From contig DCIN01000007.1 in NCBI GenBank assembly GCA_002315815.1, forward strand, positions 36,569-41,645: a DNA stretch of 5,077 nucleotides, written 5' to 3'. The stretch comes from Bacteroidales bacterium UBA1725 (lineage in GTDB: Bacteria; Bacteroidota; Bacteroidia; Bacteroidales; UBA932). The notes under the pieces were generated by a model that saw only the letters and a list, made by a program, of their open reading frames with translations, was not told where the DNA came from and ran no database searches. The position numbers were made by a program, and so were the translations under genes. Below, in pieces: positions 1-5,077 of this stretch. Within the stretch, counting starts at the first letter, position 1, and each line of letters opens with the position of its first letter.

Positions 1-45
1 ACTTATCTTTCAGTATTATCAAAGATCTGTGCCGTTGCTTGAACG
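1..45 (-). promoter_or_regulatory. 5' leader of a leftward transcript, possibly an rRNA operon leader
   Basis: This is the expected 5' untranslated leader made from the promoter at 52-82, read on the minus strand and leaving the window at position 1. It begins with a small dyad (32-36 with 42-46, CCGTT/AACGG) and carries ATCTTTGATAATACTG on the minus strand, inside a second dyad (5-10 with 21-26, ATCTTT/AAAGAT). A TTCTTTGA/ATCTTTGA box close behind the promoter is, from memory, common in Bacteroidales 16S rRNA leaders, where it resembles an antitermination boxA. No start codon with a following open frame is visible, which fits a stable RNA or simply a truncated 5' UTR. The rRNA reading is inference only, because the RNA itself would lie outside the window. 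Confidence 0.35.
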
Positions 46-51
46 GGGATG

Positions 52-82
52 CAAAGGTAACTACTTTTTTGTAACCCGCAAA
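52..82 (-). promoter_or_regulatory. Bacteroides-type promoter firing leftward
   Basis: On the minus strand, TTTG (82 to 79) is followed after exactly 19 bp by TACCTTTG (59 to 52) and then C. This matches the Bacteroidota sigma-ABfr promoter pattern of TTTG at -33 and TAnnTTTG at -7. A very T-rich stretch on the plus strand (83-100, A-rich on the template side of this promoter) lies immediately upstream and could act as an UP-like element, which suggests strong expression. Transcription would begin around 45 and run out of the left edge, divergent from the Fic gene. Confidence 0.65.
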
Positions 83-152
83 TTTTTTTTCACTTTTTTT
101 ACGTGTCAAGTCCGGGTGAAATGAAGATTGATTTTGGAGATGAAGGTGTCAG

Positions 153-178
153 TTGACAGATTATTGTTCATCTGTCAA
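153..178. promoter_or_regulatory. Palindromic operator-like site 1 upstream of fic
   Basis: A perfect 9-bp dyad, TTGACAGAT (153-161) and ATCTGTCAA (170-178), flanks an 8-bp spacer. The spacer contains the TTG (164-166) proposed as the -33 element of the Fic promoter, so a protein bound here would block polymerase. The half-site TTGACRG recurs in the second palindrome at 192-218. The size and symmetry suit a dimeric winged-helix or helix-turn-helix repressor. Which protein binds is unknown; the winged-helix-like tail of the adjacent Fic protein is one candidate. Confidence 0.6.
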
Positions 179-194
179 AATTTTACTATTTTTG
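164..194 (+). promoter_or_regulatory. Predicted promoter of the fic gene
   Basis: TATTTTTG (187-194) matches the Bacteroidota -7 consensus TAnnTTTG exactly, and TTG (164-166) lies 20 bp upstream as a short -33 element. Transcription would start near 200, giving a 5' UTR of only about 20 nt before the ATG at 222. Both promoter elements lie in or against the two palindromes at 153-178 and 192-218, which is the arrangement expected for repression by steric exclusion. Confidence 0.5.
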
Positions 195-218
195 ACAGTT
201 GAACAATAATACCGTCAA
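192..218. promoter_or_regulatory. Palindromic operator-like site 2 upstream of fic
   Basis: TTGACAGT (192-199) and ACCGTCAA (211-218) form a dyad matching at 7 of 8 positions around an 11-bp spacer; one more flanking pair (191/219) also matches. It repeats the half-site of site 1 and overlaps the end of the predicted -7 element and the likely transcription start. The two sites are also mirror images of each other: 161-180 pairs with 190-209 at 19 of 20 positions. Their centres are about 40 bp apart, close to four helical turns, so cooperative binding or looping is possible. Confidence 0.55.
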
Positions 219-221
219 ATT

Positions 222-1337
222 ATGCAAGCGTACGATAGGAACATCCCGAACAACAGCCTGCCATCTTTACCTCCCCCGGCAGAATGCTTTCAAGACAAGG
301 AGCTTTCGGCTCTTGTGACTTCTGCCAGCAGAAAGCTGGCGGAGTTGAAAGGCGTTGCCACAATGCTCCCAAACCAGTCGATTTTTGTGAATACAATATC
401 CTTGCGCGAAGCCAAGGCCAGCAGTGCCATTGAGAATATCTTCACTACAGATGACGAACTGTACAAAGCCTTGGCTTATCAGGAGGAAGACAATATGCAG
501 GGACCCGCCAAAGAAATCATTCACTACCGGGAAGCGTTATGGGAAGGTTTCAGAAAAATAAAAGAAGATGGGCGCATAACAGTCGATGCCATTATCCACA
601 TCTATAGAAAGGTCAAGCAAACACACGACGGAATAAGACCTTATCAGGCGGAAACAGTAATCAAGAAACGCGGATGGGGAACTCTCAGGGGAGAAACCGT
701 CTATACTCCTCCAAGAGGCAAAGGTGTAGTCGAAAAAATGCTTGCCGACATGGTGGAATTCATGAATGATGATCAGGCTTACCCAATCGACCCTCTCCTC
801 AAGATGGCGATGGCCCATTACCAGTTCGAAGCGATTCACCCGTTCAGGGATGGCAACGGCAGAACCGGGAGGATACTCTGTATTCTATATCTCATTGACA
901 AAGGTCTTCTTGATATGCCGATCTTATATTTGAGTTCCTACATCATTCAGAACAAAGACAGTTATTCTTACTCTCTCGGCAATGTCACGGGGACCAACAA
1001 CTGGAAGGAGTGGACAAGCTTCATGCTCGAGTCCGTAAGCCAGACTTCTGATTTCACGTTATACAAAATCGGGCAAATCCGATCATTGATGTCAAAGACA
1101 GAACAACTGATGCTGGCTCACAAATCATTTCTGTCCAAAATTGAAATTCCCAAATTGTTCGAACAGCCCTACATACGCCCCAAAAATCTATTGTCCGAAA
1201 AAATCAAAAGTATCAACACTGCAAAGAAATACCTTTCGGAACTGGAATCTGTCGGAATTCTTGCAAAAGACAAAATAGGGAAAGAGTATGTCTGGTTCAA
1301 CACTGAATTAATGGAAATACTGTCATCGGAGTGCTGA
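222..1337 (+). CDS. Fic-domain protein adenylyltransferase with winged-helix-like C-terminus
   Basis: This is a complete 371-residue Fic-family enzyme. Such proteins usually transfer AMP from ATP to a hydroxyl side chain of a target protein in the cytoplasm. The core motif HPFRDGNGRTGR is intact at residues 206-217, with the catalytic His206, the metal-binding Asp210 and the phosphate-binding Gly/Asn/Arg residues. The substrate-positioning flap is seen as YTPPRG (161-166). SSAIEN at 67-72 fits the inhibitory-helix motif (S/T)xxxE(G/N), with Glu71 as the residue that would block ATP, so the enzyme is probably autoinhibited (class II, SoFic-like architecture: Fic_N, Fic, then a tail). Residues about 310-371 (EQPYIRPKNL, then a helix and VGILAKDKIGKEYVWFN) look like a winged-helix domain. 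ATG 222 is the first start after an in-frame stop at 207-209; there is no Shine-Dalgarno, as usual in Bacteroidota. The gene stands alone behind its own promoter and two palindromes. Its sampled GC is lower than the downstream operon, consistent with accessory status. The target is unknown. Confidence 0.93.
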   Translation: MQAYDRNIPNNSLPSLPPPAECFQDKELSALVTSASRKLAELKGVATMLPNQSIFVNTISLREAKASSAIENIFTTDDELYKALAYQEEDNMQGPAKEIIHYREALWEGFRKIKEDGRITVDAIIHIYRKVKQTHDGIRPYQAETVIKKRGWGTLRGETVYTPPRGKGVVEKMLADMVEFMNDDQAYPIDPLLKMAMAHYQFEAIHPFRDGNGRTGRILCILYLIDKGLLDMPILYLSSYIIQNKDSYSYSLGNVTGTNNWKEWTSFMLESVSQTSDFTLYKIGQIRSLMSKTEQLMLAHKSFLSKIEIPKLFEQPYIRPKNLLSEKIKSINTAKKYLSELESVGILAKDKIGKEYVWFNTELMEILSSEC

Positions 1338-1354
1338 TTTCATTATCTTTGTTG

Positions 1355-1520
1355 AGAATCTGTTTTGAAATGTTCCAATTAATCTTCTATAAAATCTTTC
1401 CGACTGAAAAGTTCGTTTCTTTTCAGTCACAATGGATCCCCATTGCTCCTTCAAAGAACCAAATTTTCAGTTCGAAAATCTTTCATAGAATTTTTAATTA
1501 AACATTTCAAAACAGATTCT
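1355..1520. mobile_element. MITE-like palindromic element, 166 bp
   Basis: Its ends are 20-bp perfect terminal inverted repeats, 1355-1374 and 1501-1520 (outer end AGAATCTG). The symmetry continues inward: arms 1355-1435 and 1440-1520 match at about 59 of 81 positions without gaps by my hand count, and close on CAATGG/CCATTG around a 4-bp centre (1436-1439). The left arm also holds a 10-bp hairpin of its own (1402-1411 with 1419-1428). There is no open reading frame inside. Small size, full-length inverted repeats, no coding and an intergenic place fit a miniature inverted-repeat element mobilised by a transposase encoded elsewhere. I could not find a target-site duplication, and I do not recognise the parent insertion sequence. 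Alternatives are a fixed intergenic palindrome that ends transcription in both directions, or an invertible segment. Confidence 0.6.
1402..1428. repeat. Internal 10-bp hairpin within the palindromic element
   Basis: GACTGAAAAG (1402-1411) and CTTTTCAGTC (1419-1428) form a perfect stem around a 7-nt loop. The hairpin lies 65 bp past the Fic stop codon. It could slow or end Fic transcription, but no T-run follows it, so it is not a canonical intrinsic terminator. The opposite arm contains only a weaker counterpart, which makes this a local departure from the symmetry of the whole element. Confidence 0.5.
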
Positions 1521-1541
1521 AAATCTCAAAAAATAACTTGA

Positions 1542-1549
1542 TAATTTTG
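1542..1549 (+). promoter_or_regulatory. Candidate -7 element for the surA-like/ostA-like operon
   Basis: TAATTTTG fits TAnnTTTG exactly and lies 40 bp ahead of the first ATG of the operon, so a transcript would start near 1555 with a leader of about 35 nt. No TTTG or TTG is found 19-21 bp upstream; that region is the right end of the palindromic element. If this is the promoter, insertion of the element may have replaced its original -33 region. The call is therefore tentative. Confidence 0.4.
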
Positions 1550-1589
1550 ATTCAGTCAATCTTTACCAATTTATTATTTTCGATTCACT

Positions 1590-2453
1590 ATGCGGAAACT
1601 GAAAACTATTTTTCTTGTCCTTCTTCCGGCGGCTTTGCTATGCCCGTCCTGCGGATTCATCTCGTCTTTTCTGGACGATGACCGTGTAGTGGCCAGAGTT
1701 GGAAACGAGAAACTTTACGCTTCCGAGGTAAAGGATTATCTGCCGGCTTTTGTCTCTGCAGAGGACAGCGTGGCTCTTTCACGCCAGTACATCAGCATCT
1801 GGGCATTGGACAGACTCTGTCTTAAGGTTGCTCAGGAACAGTTGTCGGATGAGGATAAGGATGTTTCAGCTGAGATTGAGGATTACCGCAGGGCCCTGAT
1901 CCGCTACAGGTACGAGCAGCACTATGTGAATGACCGTCTGGACACCCTCATAACGTCTGAACAGATAAATGACTATTACGATAAGCGCAGGGAGGATTTC
2001 ACATTGGAGCGTCCCATTCTCAAGTTTGTATATGTCGATATTCTTGATGGTTCTCCACATTTGAATGACATTATGGAACTTATGCCTTCGGACGAGTCTG
2101 AGGATGTGGCTCTTCTGGACAGCTTGGCCTCGATTTCGGCGTTACGCTACCTTCAGAACACCGACAAATGGACTGACGCTGCCGAACTCGCACGCGAATT
2201 CGGTCTGGATTATGGCACTATGCTGTCTTTGCGGAAGAACGGTATGATAAGATATCAACCCGAAAAATCCAGGGAGATGAAGATTGCCTACATCTCCGAT
2301 ATGATTGAATCGGGATACGCTCCTGTGGATTTCTGCTCGAATTCCATCAGGGATATGATTCTGAGCGGCAGGAAGCGTTTCCTTCTCGCAGGTTTGGAAC
2401 AGGACTTGCTTGATGATGCGCTCAGCAAAAAAACATTAGAAATCTACGAATGA
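1590..2453 (+). CDS. SurA_N-like periplasmic chaperone lipoprotein without a PPIase domain
   Basis: This 287-residue protein is probably exported and lipidated. It has Arg2/Lys3/Lys5, a hydrophobic segment at about 7-17 and a candidate lipobox ending in Cys21 (CPSC, 18-21), which is looser than the textbook lipobox but plausible for Bacteroidota. Residues 32-48 (DRVVARVGNEKLYASEV) closely resemble the opening of the SurA_N chaperone fold and the matching segment of the next gene product (DRVAAVVGNELITVSDI). A long, charged helical stretch follows (about 60-140), and a remaining region (about 140-287) in which I see no parvulin motif such as the GG..G signature of SurA. I infer a membrane-tethered holdase acting alongside the SurA-type protein. 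ATG 1590 is the first start after an in-frame stop at 1548-1550. Its last 4 bp overlap the next gene (ATGA), so translation is likely coupled. It is often annotated only as hypothetical or as a peptidylprolyl isomerase. Confidence 0.8.
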   Translation: MRKLKTIFLVLLPAALLCPSCGFISSFLDDDRVVARVGNEKLYASEVKDYLPAFVSAEDSVALSRQYISIWALDRLCLKVAQEQLSDEDKDVSAEIEDYRRALIRYRYEQHYVNDRLDTLITSEQINDYYDKRREDFTLERPILKFVYVDILDGSPHLNDIMELMPSDESEDVALLDSLASISALRYLQNTDKWTDAAELAREFGLDYGTMLSLRKNGMIRYQPEKSREMKIAYISDMIESGYAPVDFCSNSIRDMILSGRKRFLLAGLEQDLLDDALSKKTLEIYE

Positions 2454-3829
2454 TGAAAAACCTGACAAAAATTGCCGCATTTGCAGTTCTGGTAATTCTC
2501 TGCACTCCGGCACGTGCCCAGAAATACAACAATGTCATCGACAGGGTGGCTGCTGTGGTAGGCAATGAACTCATCACCGTCTCCGATATCGAGGCCCAGG
2601 CCCGGGAACTCAGCTCTCAAGGCTACAGTTCCGACAGGAATCTGCGTTGTGAAATTCTGGAAGCTCTTATGAACAACAAGATTTTCCTGATGCAGGCACG
2701 GGTGGATTCACTCACGGTCAACTATGACAATGTGGATGCTCAGCTCAATCAGAGAATTGATGATGCGCGTTCGTATGTCGGAGGAGACGAATTGCTTGAG
2801 CAATATTTCAACAAACCTTTGTATAAGCTTCGTGCCGAATGGAGGTCCCAACTGGAAGAAAACAGTCTCATCCAGCAGGAACAGATGGAAATTGCGAAGA
2901 AGATTCCGGAAATTACGCCCTATGACGTGAAGCAATATCTTGACACTGTGGATGTTGAGACCCTTCCCATCGTTCCCACAAAGTACAAGATGAGTCAGAT
3001 ATGTGTCTATCCGGACCGCGATTCCGCGAAGACTGCAGTAAAGGAGAGGCTTCTTTCCCTGCGTGAGAGAATCATCAACGGAGAAAAATTCGCTACTCTC
3101 GCCCGTTTGTACTCCGAGGATCTAGCAACCGTCCGCAGGGGAGGTGAACTTGGAATGGTTGCCAAGACATCGCTTTGGACCCAGTTCTCCGATGCCGCGA
3201 TGGCACTCAAGCCGGGTACCGTATCACAGATTGTCGAAACTCCCGACGGTTTTCATATCATCGAGGTGCTCGAGAAGAAAGGCGATATGTACAATGCCCG
3301 CCATATCCTGCTCCAACTCCATTATACCGCAGAAGACAGGGAAAAGGCGTTCAAGAGGTTGGACAGTCTACGCACTGCCATCAAGGACAGTGTGATGACT
3401 TTTGAACTGGCGGCACGTTATTTCTCTGAGGATCCTGCCTCCAGAACCAACGGAGGACAGATGGCGGACCCCAATACCGGTTCGGCATACTTCGAAATAG
3501 AAAACATCAAGGTAGAGGATTTCGCCGCCGTGGAGAATCTGGCCGTGGGAGAAATATCCGAACCTATAGAATCCCGTGACAATGAGGGAAGAAACGGGAA
3601 TCCCGTTTATAAAATAATTCGTCTGGATATGATTCTTCCCTCTCATACCGCCACGATTGAGAACGATTACGTGGTTATTTTGGACAAGGTGCAGCAAATA
3701 AAACAGACTGAGGCGATAAATGCATTTTCCCGAGATAAGATAAAGTCCACCTATATTATCATAGACCCTCTTTTCCGGGACTGTGAATTCAAAGAACCCG
3801 GATGGTCCACGAAATTCCAAGAAGACTGA
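2450..3829 (+). CDS. surA: SurA-type periplasmic chaperone / peptidyl-prolyl cis-trans isomerase
   Basis: A 459-residue exported protein of the SurA family, which binds unfolded outer-membrane proteins in the periplasm and catalyses proline isomerisation. The signal peptide spans about 1-23, with cleavage likely after ARA (21-23). The SurA_N chaperone region follows from residue 30 (DRVAAVVGNELITVSDIE). Two parvulin (rotamase) domains follow. The first, about 174-276, is well preserved, with YSED (221-224), GGELG (231-235), LKPGTVS (253-259) and DGFHIIEV (266-273). The second, about 281-395, starts at ARHILLQ and has FSEDPASRTNGGQM (325-338) but is less canonical in its second half. The length is close to that of SurA proteins (E. 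coli about 430 residues). The start overlaps the previous stop; the second Met at 2453 is an equally possible start. Position between a SurA_N-like lipoprotein and an OstA-like gene supports a role in outer-membrane assembly. Whether both domains are catalytically active cannot be told. Confidence 0.9.
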   Translation: MMKNLTKIAAFAVLVILCTPARAQKYNNVIDRVAAVVGNELITVSDIEAQARELSSQGYSSDRNLRCEILEALMNNKIFLMQARVDSLTVNYDNVDAQLNQRIDDARSYVGGDELLEQYFNKPLYKLRAEWRSQLEENSLIQQEQMEIAKKIPEITPYDVKQYLDTVDVETLPIVPTKYKMSQICVYPDRDSAKTAVKERLLSLRERIINGEKFATLARLYSEDLATVRRGGELGMVAKTSLWTQFSDAAMALKPGTVSQIVETPDGFHIIEVLEKKGDMYNARHILLQLHYTAEDREKAFKRLDSLRTAIKDSVMTFELAARYFSEDPASRTNGGQMADPNTGSAYFEIENIKVEDFAAVENLAVGEISEPIESRDNEGRNGNPVYKIIRLDMILPSHTATIENDYVVILDKVQQIKQTEAINAFSRDKIKSTYIIIDPLFRDCEFKEPGWSTKFQED

Positions 3830-5077
3830 CGTTCATCGTCCTGTTGTTTTTCGCCTGCCAGGGAGTGTCCGCACAGCAATCCGCGCAGGCGGACTCTCTT
3901 GTACGTCTGCTGAATGCCAAGTCTATAGAACTCATACAGAAAGACGGGGACAATGATTACCGGAAAGCGGTGGAAGCCACGTTTCTTCACAACGGCACTT
4001 TCCTTGTGTGTGATACGGCCTTGTGGAACGTGAGTGCCAAAATTATCAACTGCAAGGGTGATGTGCGTCTGATGCAGGATGAGACTGTACTTACCAGCGA
4101 TAAACTCGATTATCTCATTGATGAGAATCTTGCCCGCTTCCGCGGTCATCTGGTGCAGTTGGTGGACAAGGACAACAACATACTCAGAACCAGGGACCTG
4201 GATTACAATACCAAGGACAGTGTCGCGCTTTTCAGCAATGGGGCGGCGATGGTGGAGGCACGTGGCCAGATTATCGAGAGTGAGGAAGGTAGTTATGAAT
4301 CCGCCCGCAAGCTCTTCACTTTCTTAGGAAACGTGAATATGTACTCCGACAGCGTTTTCGTGAAGACGGAATCCCTGGAGTACGATTCCGGGAGGAATCT
4401 TGCCCGGTTCACTTCATATCTGGACCTTTGGAAGGACAAAGATATGCTCTCTGCGGACGGGGGATGGTATAACCACAACGATGAGGTTTTCTTTTTCCGC
4501 GGGAATGTCCACGGTCTGACAGAGGAGCAGGAATCCTGGAGCGACAGCCTGTATTTCTACCGCAACACCAACGATATTCTGATGCTGGGCAATGCCCACG
4601 TTCAGGATTCTATCCGTAATGTTGCGGCGCTCGCAGACTATATCCACTATTGTGACAGTCTGTCCAGAGTCACGCTTCGCAAGAGAGCGGCAGTGGCAAT
4701 CAAAAACGTTCAGAACGAGAAGACGGACACCCTGTACTGCGGAGCGGATACTCTTATATATGAGACTGTACGTCGCTGCGATATTCCGGCAGGGGAGATT
4801 GAGGTTTCCCGTATACGTTTGGATGAAATCACATCAGATGCCGTATCCGCCTACCGAAAACGCGCAGCAGAAGAAAAAGTGGCCGCCGCAAAGCAAACCA
4901 TCAGAGATGCCATTGAGTCAGGGGAAATTCTGCCCGGACTTGAGCAGTCAGGCTACTCATATTTAAAGGAGGAAGTGGAGAGGGAACTGGAAGGAGGTGG
5001 TGATGGTTCCGGTGCCAAATCCGGTGCCAGACCCGGTGCTAAATCCGGTGCTAAATCCGGTGTCGGTTCCTCGACTG
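3802..5077 (+). CDS. OstA/LptA-like exported protein, 3' end beyond window
   Basis: A partial gene of 425 complete codons that stays open to the right edge. ATG 3802 is the first start after an in-frame stop at 3784-3786 and gives a signal peptide: Arg7-Arg8, a hydrophobic core at 9-18, and likely cleavage after VSA (22-24). From about 35 to 320 it shows the repeated beta-strand pattern of OstA/LptA-type domains, with units such as SDKLDYLIDENLARFRGHL (99-117), FLGNVNMYSDSVFVKTESL (174-192) and FFRGNVHGL (231-239). Proteins of this fold bind lipid A and bridge inner and outer membranes in lipopolysaccharide transport; the Bacteroidota members (OstA_2 type) are less well studied. A charged, probably helical stretch (350-397) precedes a Gly/Ser/Ala/Lys repeat tail (from 398). 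The start is nested 28 bp inside surA, so the two are probably co-translated. In related genomes mutL often follows, but that is not seen here. Confidence 0.85.
   Translation, partial: MVHEIPRRLTFIVLLFFACQGVSAQQSAQADSLVRLLNAKSIELIQKDGDNDYRKAVEATFLHNGTFLVCDTALWNVSAKIINCKGDVRLMQDETVLTSDKLDYLIDENLARFRGHLVQLVDKDNNILRTRDLDYNTKDSVALFSNGAAMVEARGQIIESEEGSYESARKLFTFLGNVNMYSDSVFVKTESLEYDSGRNLARFTSYLDLWKDKDMLSADGGWYNHNDEVFFFRGNVHGLTEEQESWSDSLYFYRNTNDILMLGNAHVQDSIRNVAALADYIHYCDSLSRVTLRKRAAVAIKNVQNEKTDTLYCGADTLIYETVRRCDIPAGEIEVSRIRLDEITSDAVSAYRKRAAEEKVAAAKQTIRDAIESGEILPGLEQSGYSYLKEEVERELEGGGDGSGAKSGARPGAKSGAKSGVGSST
5008..5067 (+). repeat. 12-bp tandem repeat, five units, inside the OstA-like gene
   Basis: Five consecutive 12-bp units (5008-5019, 5020-5031, 5032-5043, 5044-5055 and 5056-5067) follow the pattern YCCGGTGCYARA; the fifth has diverged. 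In frame they encode (S/P)-G-A-(K/R), a flexible, positively charged linker. The unit is a multiple of three, so gain or loss of copies would change linker length without a frameshift. The array may continue past the right edge. Confidence 0.85.

Noticed and set aside
161..209. A 20-bp-stem RNA hairpin just ahead of the fic ATG acting as a riboregulator
   Set aside because: With the predicted promoter the transcript starts near 200, so the left arm would not be in the mRNA. Symmetry within each half fits DNA operators better.
1402..1428. Intrinsic terminator of fic
   Set aside because: The stem is good but no T-run follows it on either strand in the expected place, so it is recorded only as a hairpin.
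1355..1520. Invertible promoter segment (phase-variable switch)
   Set aside because: The terminal inverted repeats would permit inversion, but I see no TAnnTTTG promoter inside and no recombinase nearby, and the symmetry runs through the whole segment rather than only at its ends.
3368..4149. Open frames on the minus strand across the surA/ostA-like junction
   Set aside because: They are antisense to well-supported exported proteins, lack recognisable domains and upstream promoters, and are best explained as chance frames.
4592..4966. A 124-residue plus-strand open frame
   Set aside because: It lies wholly within the OstA-like gene in another frame, is rich in Arg/Gln/Pro, and shows no family resemblance.
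5008..5067. CRISPR-like array
   Set aside because: The units are 12 bp, directly adjacent without spacers, and in frame with the OstA-like coding sequence.

Overview
The window looks like chromosomal DNA from a Bacteroidota bacterium, most likely of order Bacteroidales. The starts lack Shine-Dalgarno sequences and have A/T-rich upstream regions, and the promoters fit the Bacteroides-type -33 TTTG / -7 TAnnTTTG pattern. The gene set (SurA_N-type lipoprotein, SurA, OstA_2/LptA-like protein) is a known Bacteroidales outer-membrane biogenesis cluster. The genus cannot be fixed; the roughly 50-57% GC of the operon would suit a mid-GC lineage such as Rikenellaceae, but this is a weak inference.

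Layout. Positions 1-100 hold a strong-looking promoter firing leftward out of the window; its leader resembles the start of a Bacteroidales rRNA operon, though no rRNA is visible. Positions 150-221 hold two palindromic operator-like sites laid over a rightward promoter, directly ahead of a complete gene for a Fic-domain adenylyltransferase with an N-terminal inhibitory helix and a C-terminal winged-helix-like region (222-1337). Just after that gene, 1355-1520 is a 166-bp, almost wholly palindromic, MITE-like element with 20-bp perfect terminal inverted repeats.

From 1590 rightward lies a tightly packed operon of three genes: a SurA_N-like lipoprotein without a parvulin domain (1590-2453), a periplasmic SurA-type chaperone/peptidyl-prolyl isomerase with two parvulin domains (2450-3829), and an exported OstA/LptA-like protein (3802 to beyond the right edge). 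The genes overlap by 4 and 28 bp, so translation is probably coupled. The first two would escort outer-membrane proteins across the periplasm. The third belongs to the family that carries or assembles lipopolysaccharide, so the operon as a whole serves envelope biogenesis. The third gene ends in the window within a 12-bp tandem repeat encoding a Gly/Ser/Ala/Lys linker.

The Fic gene, lower in GC than the operon by hand-sampled lines, looks like an accessory gene with its own regulation set between two core transcription units. The most noteworthy items are the paired operators over the Fic promoter and the palindromic element. I see no clear evidence of a wholly new system.
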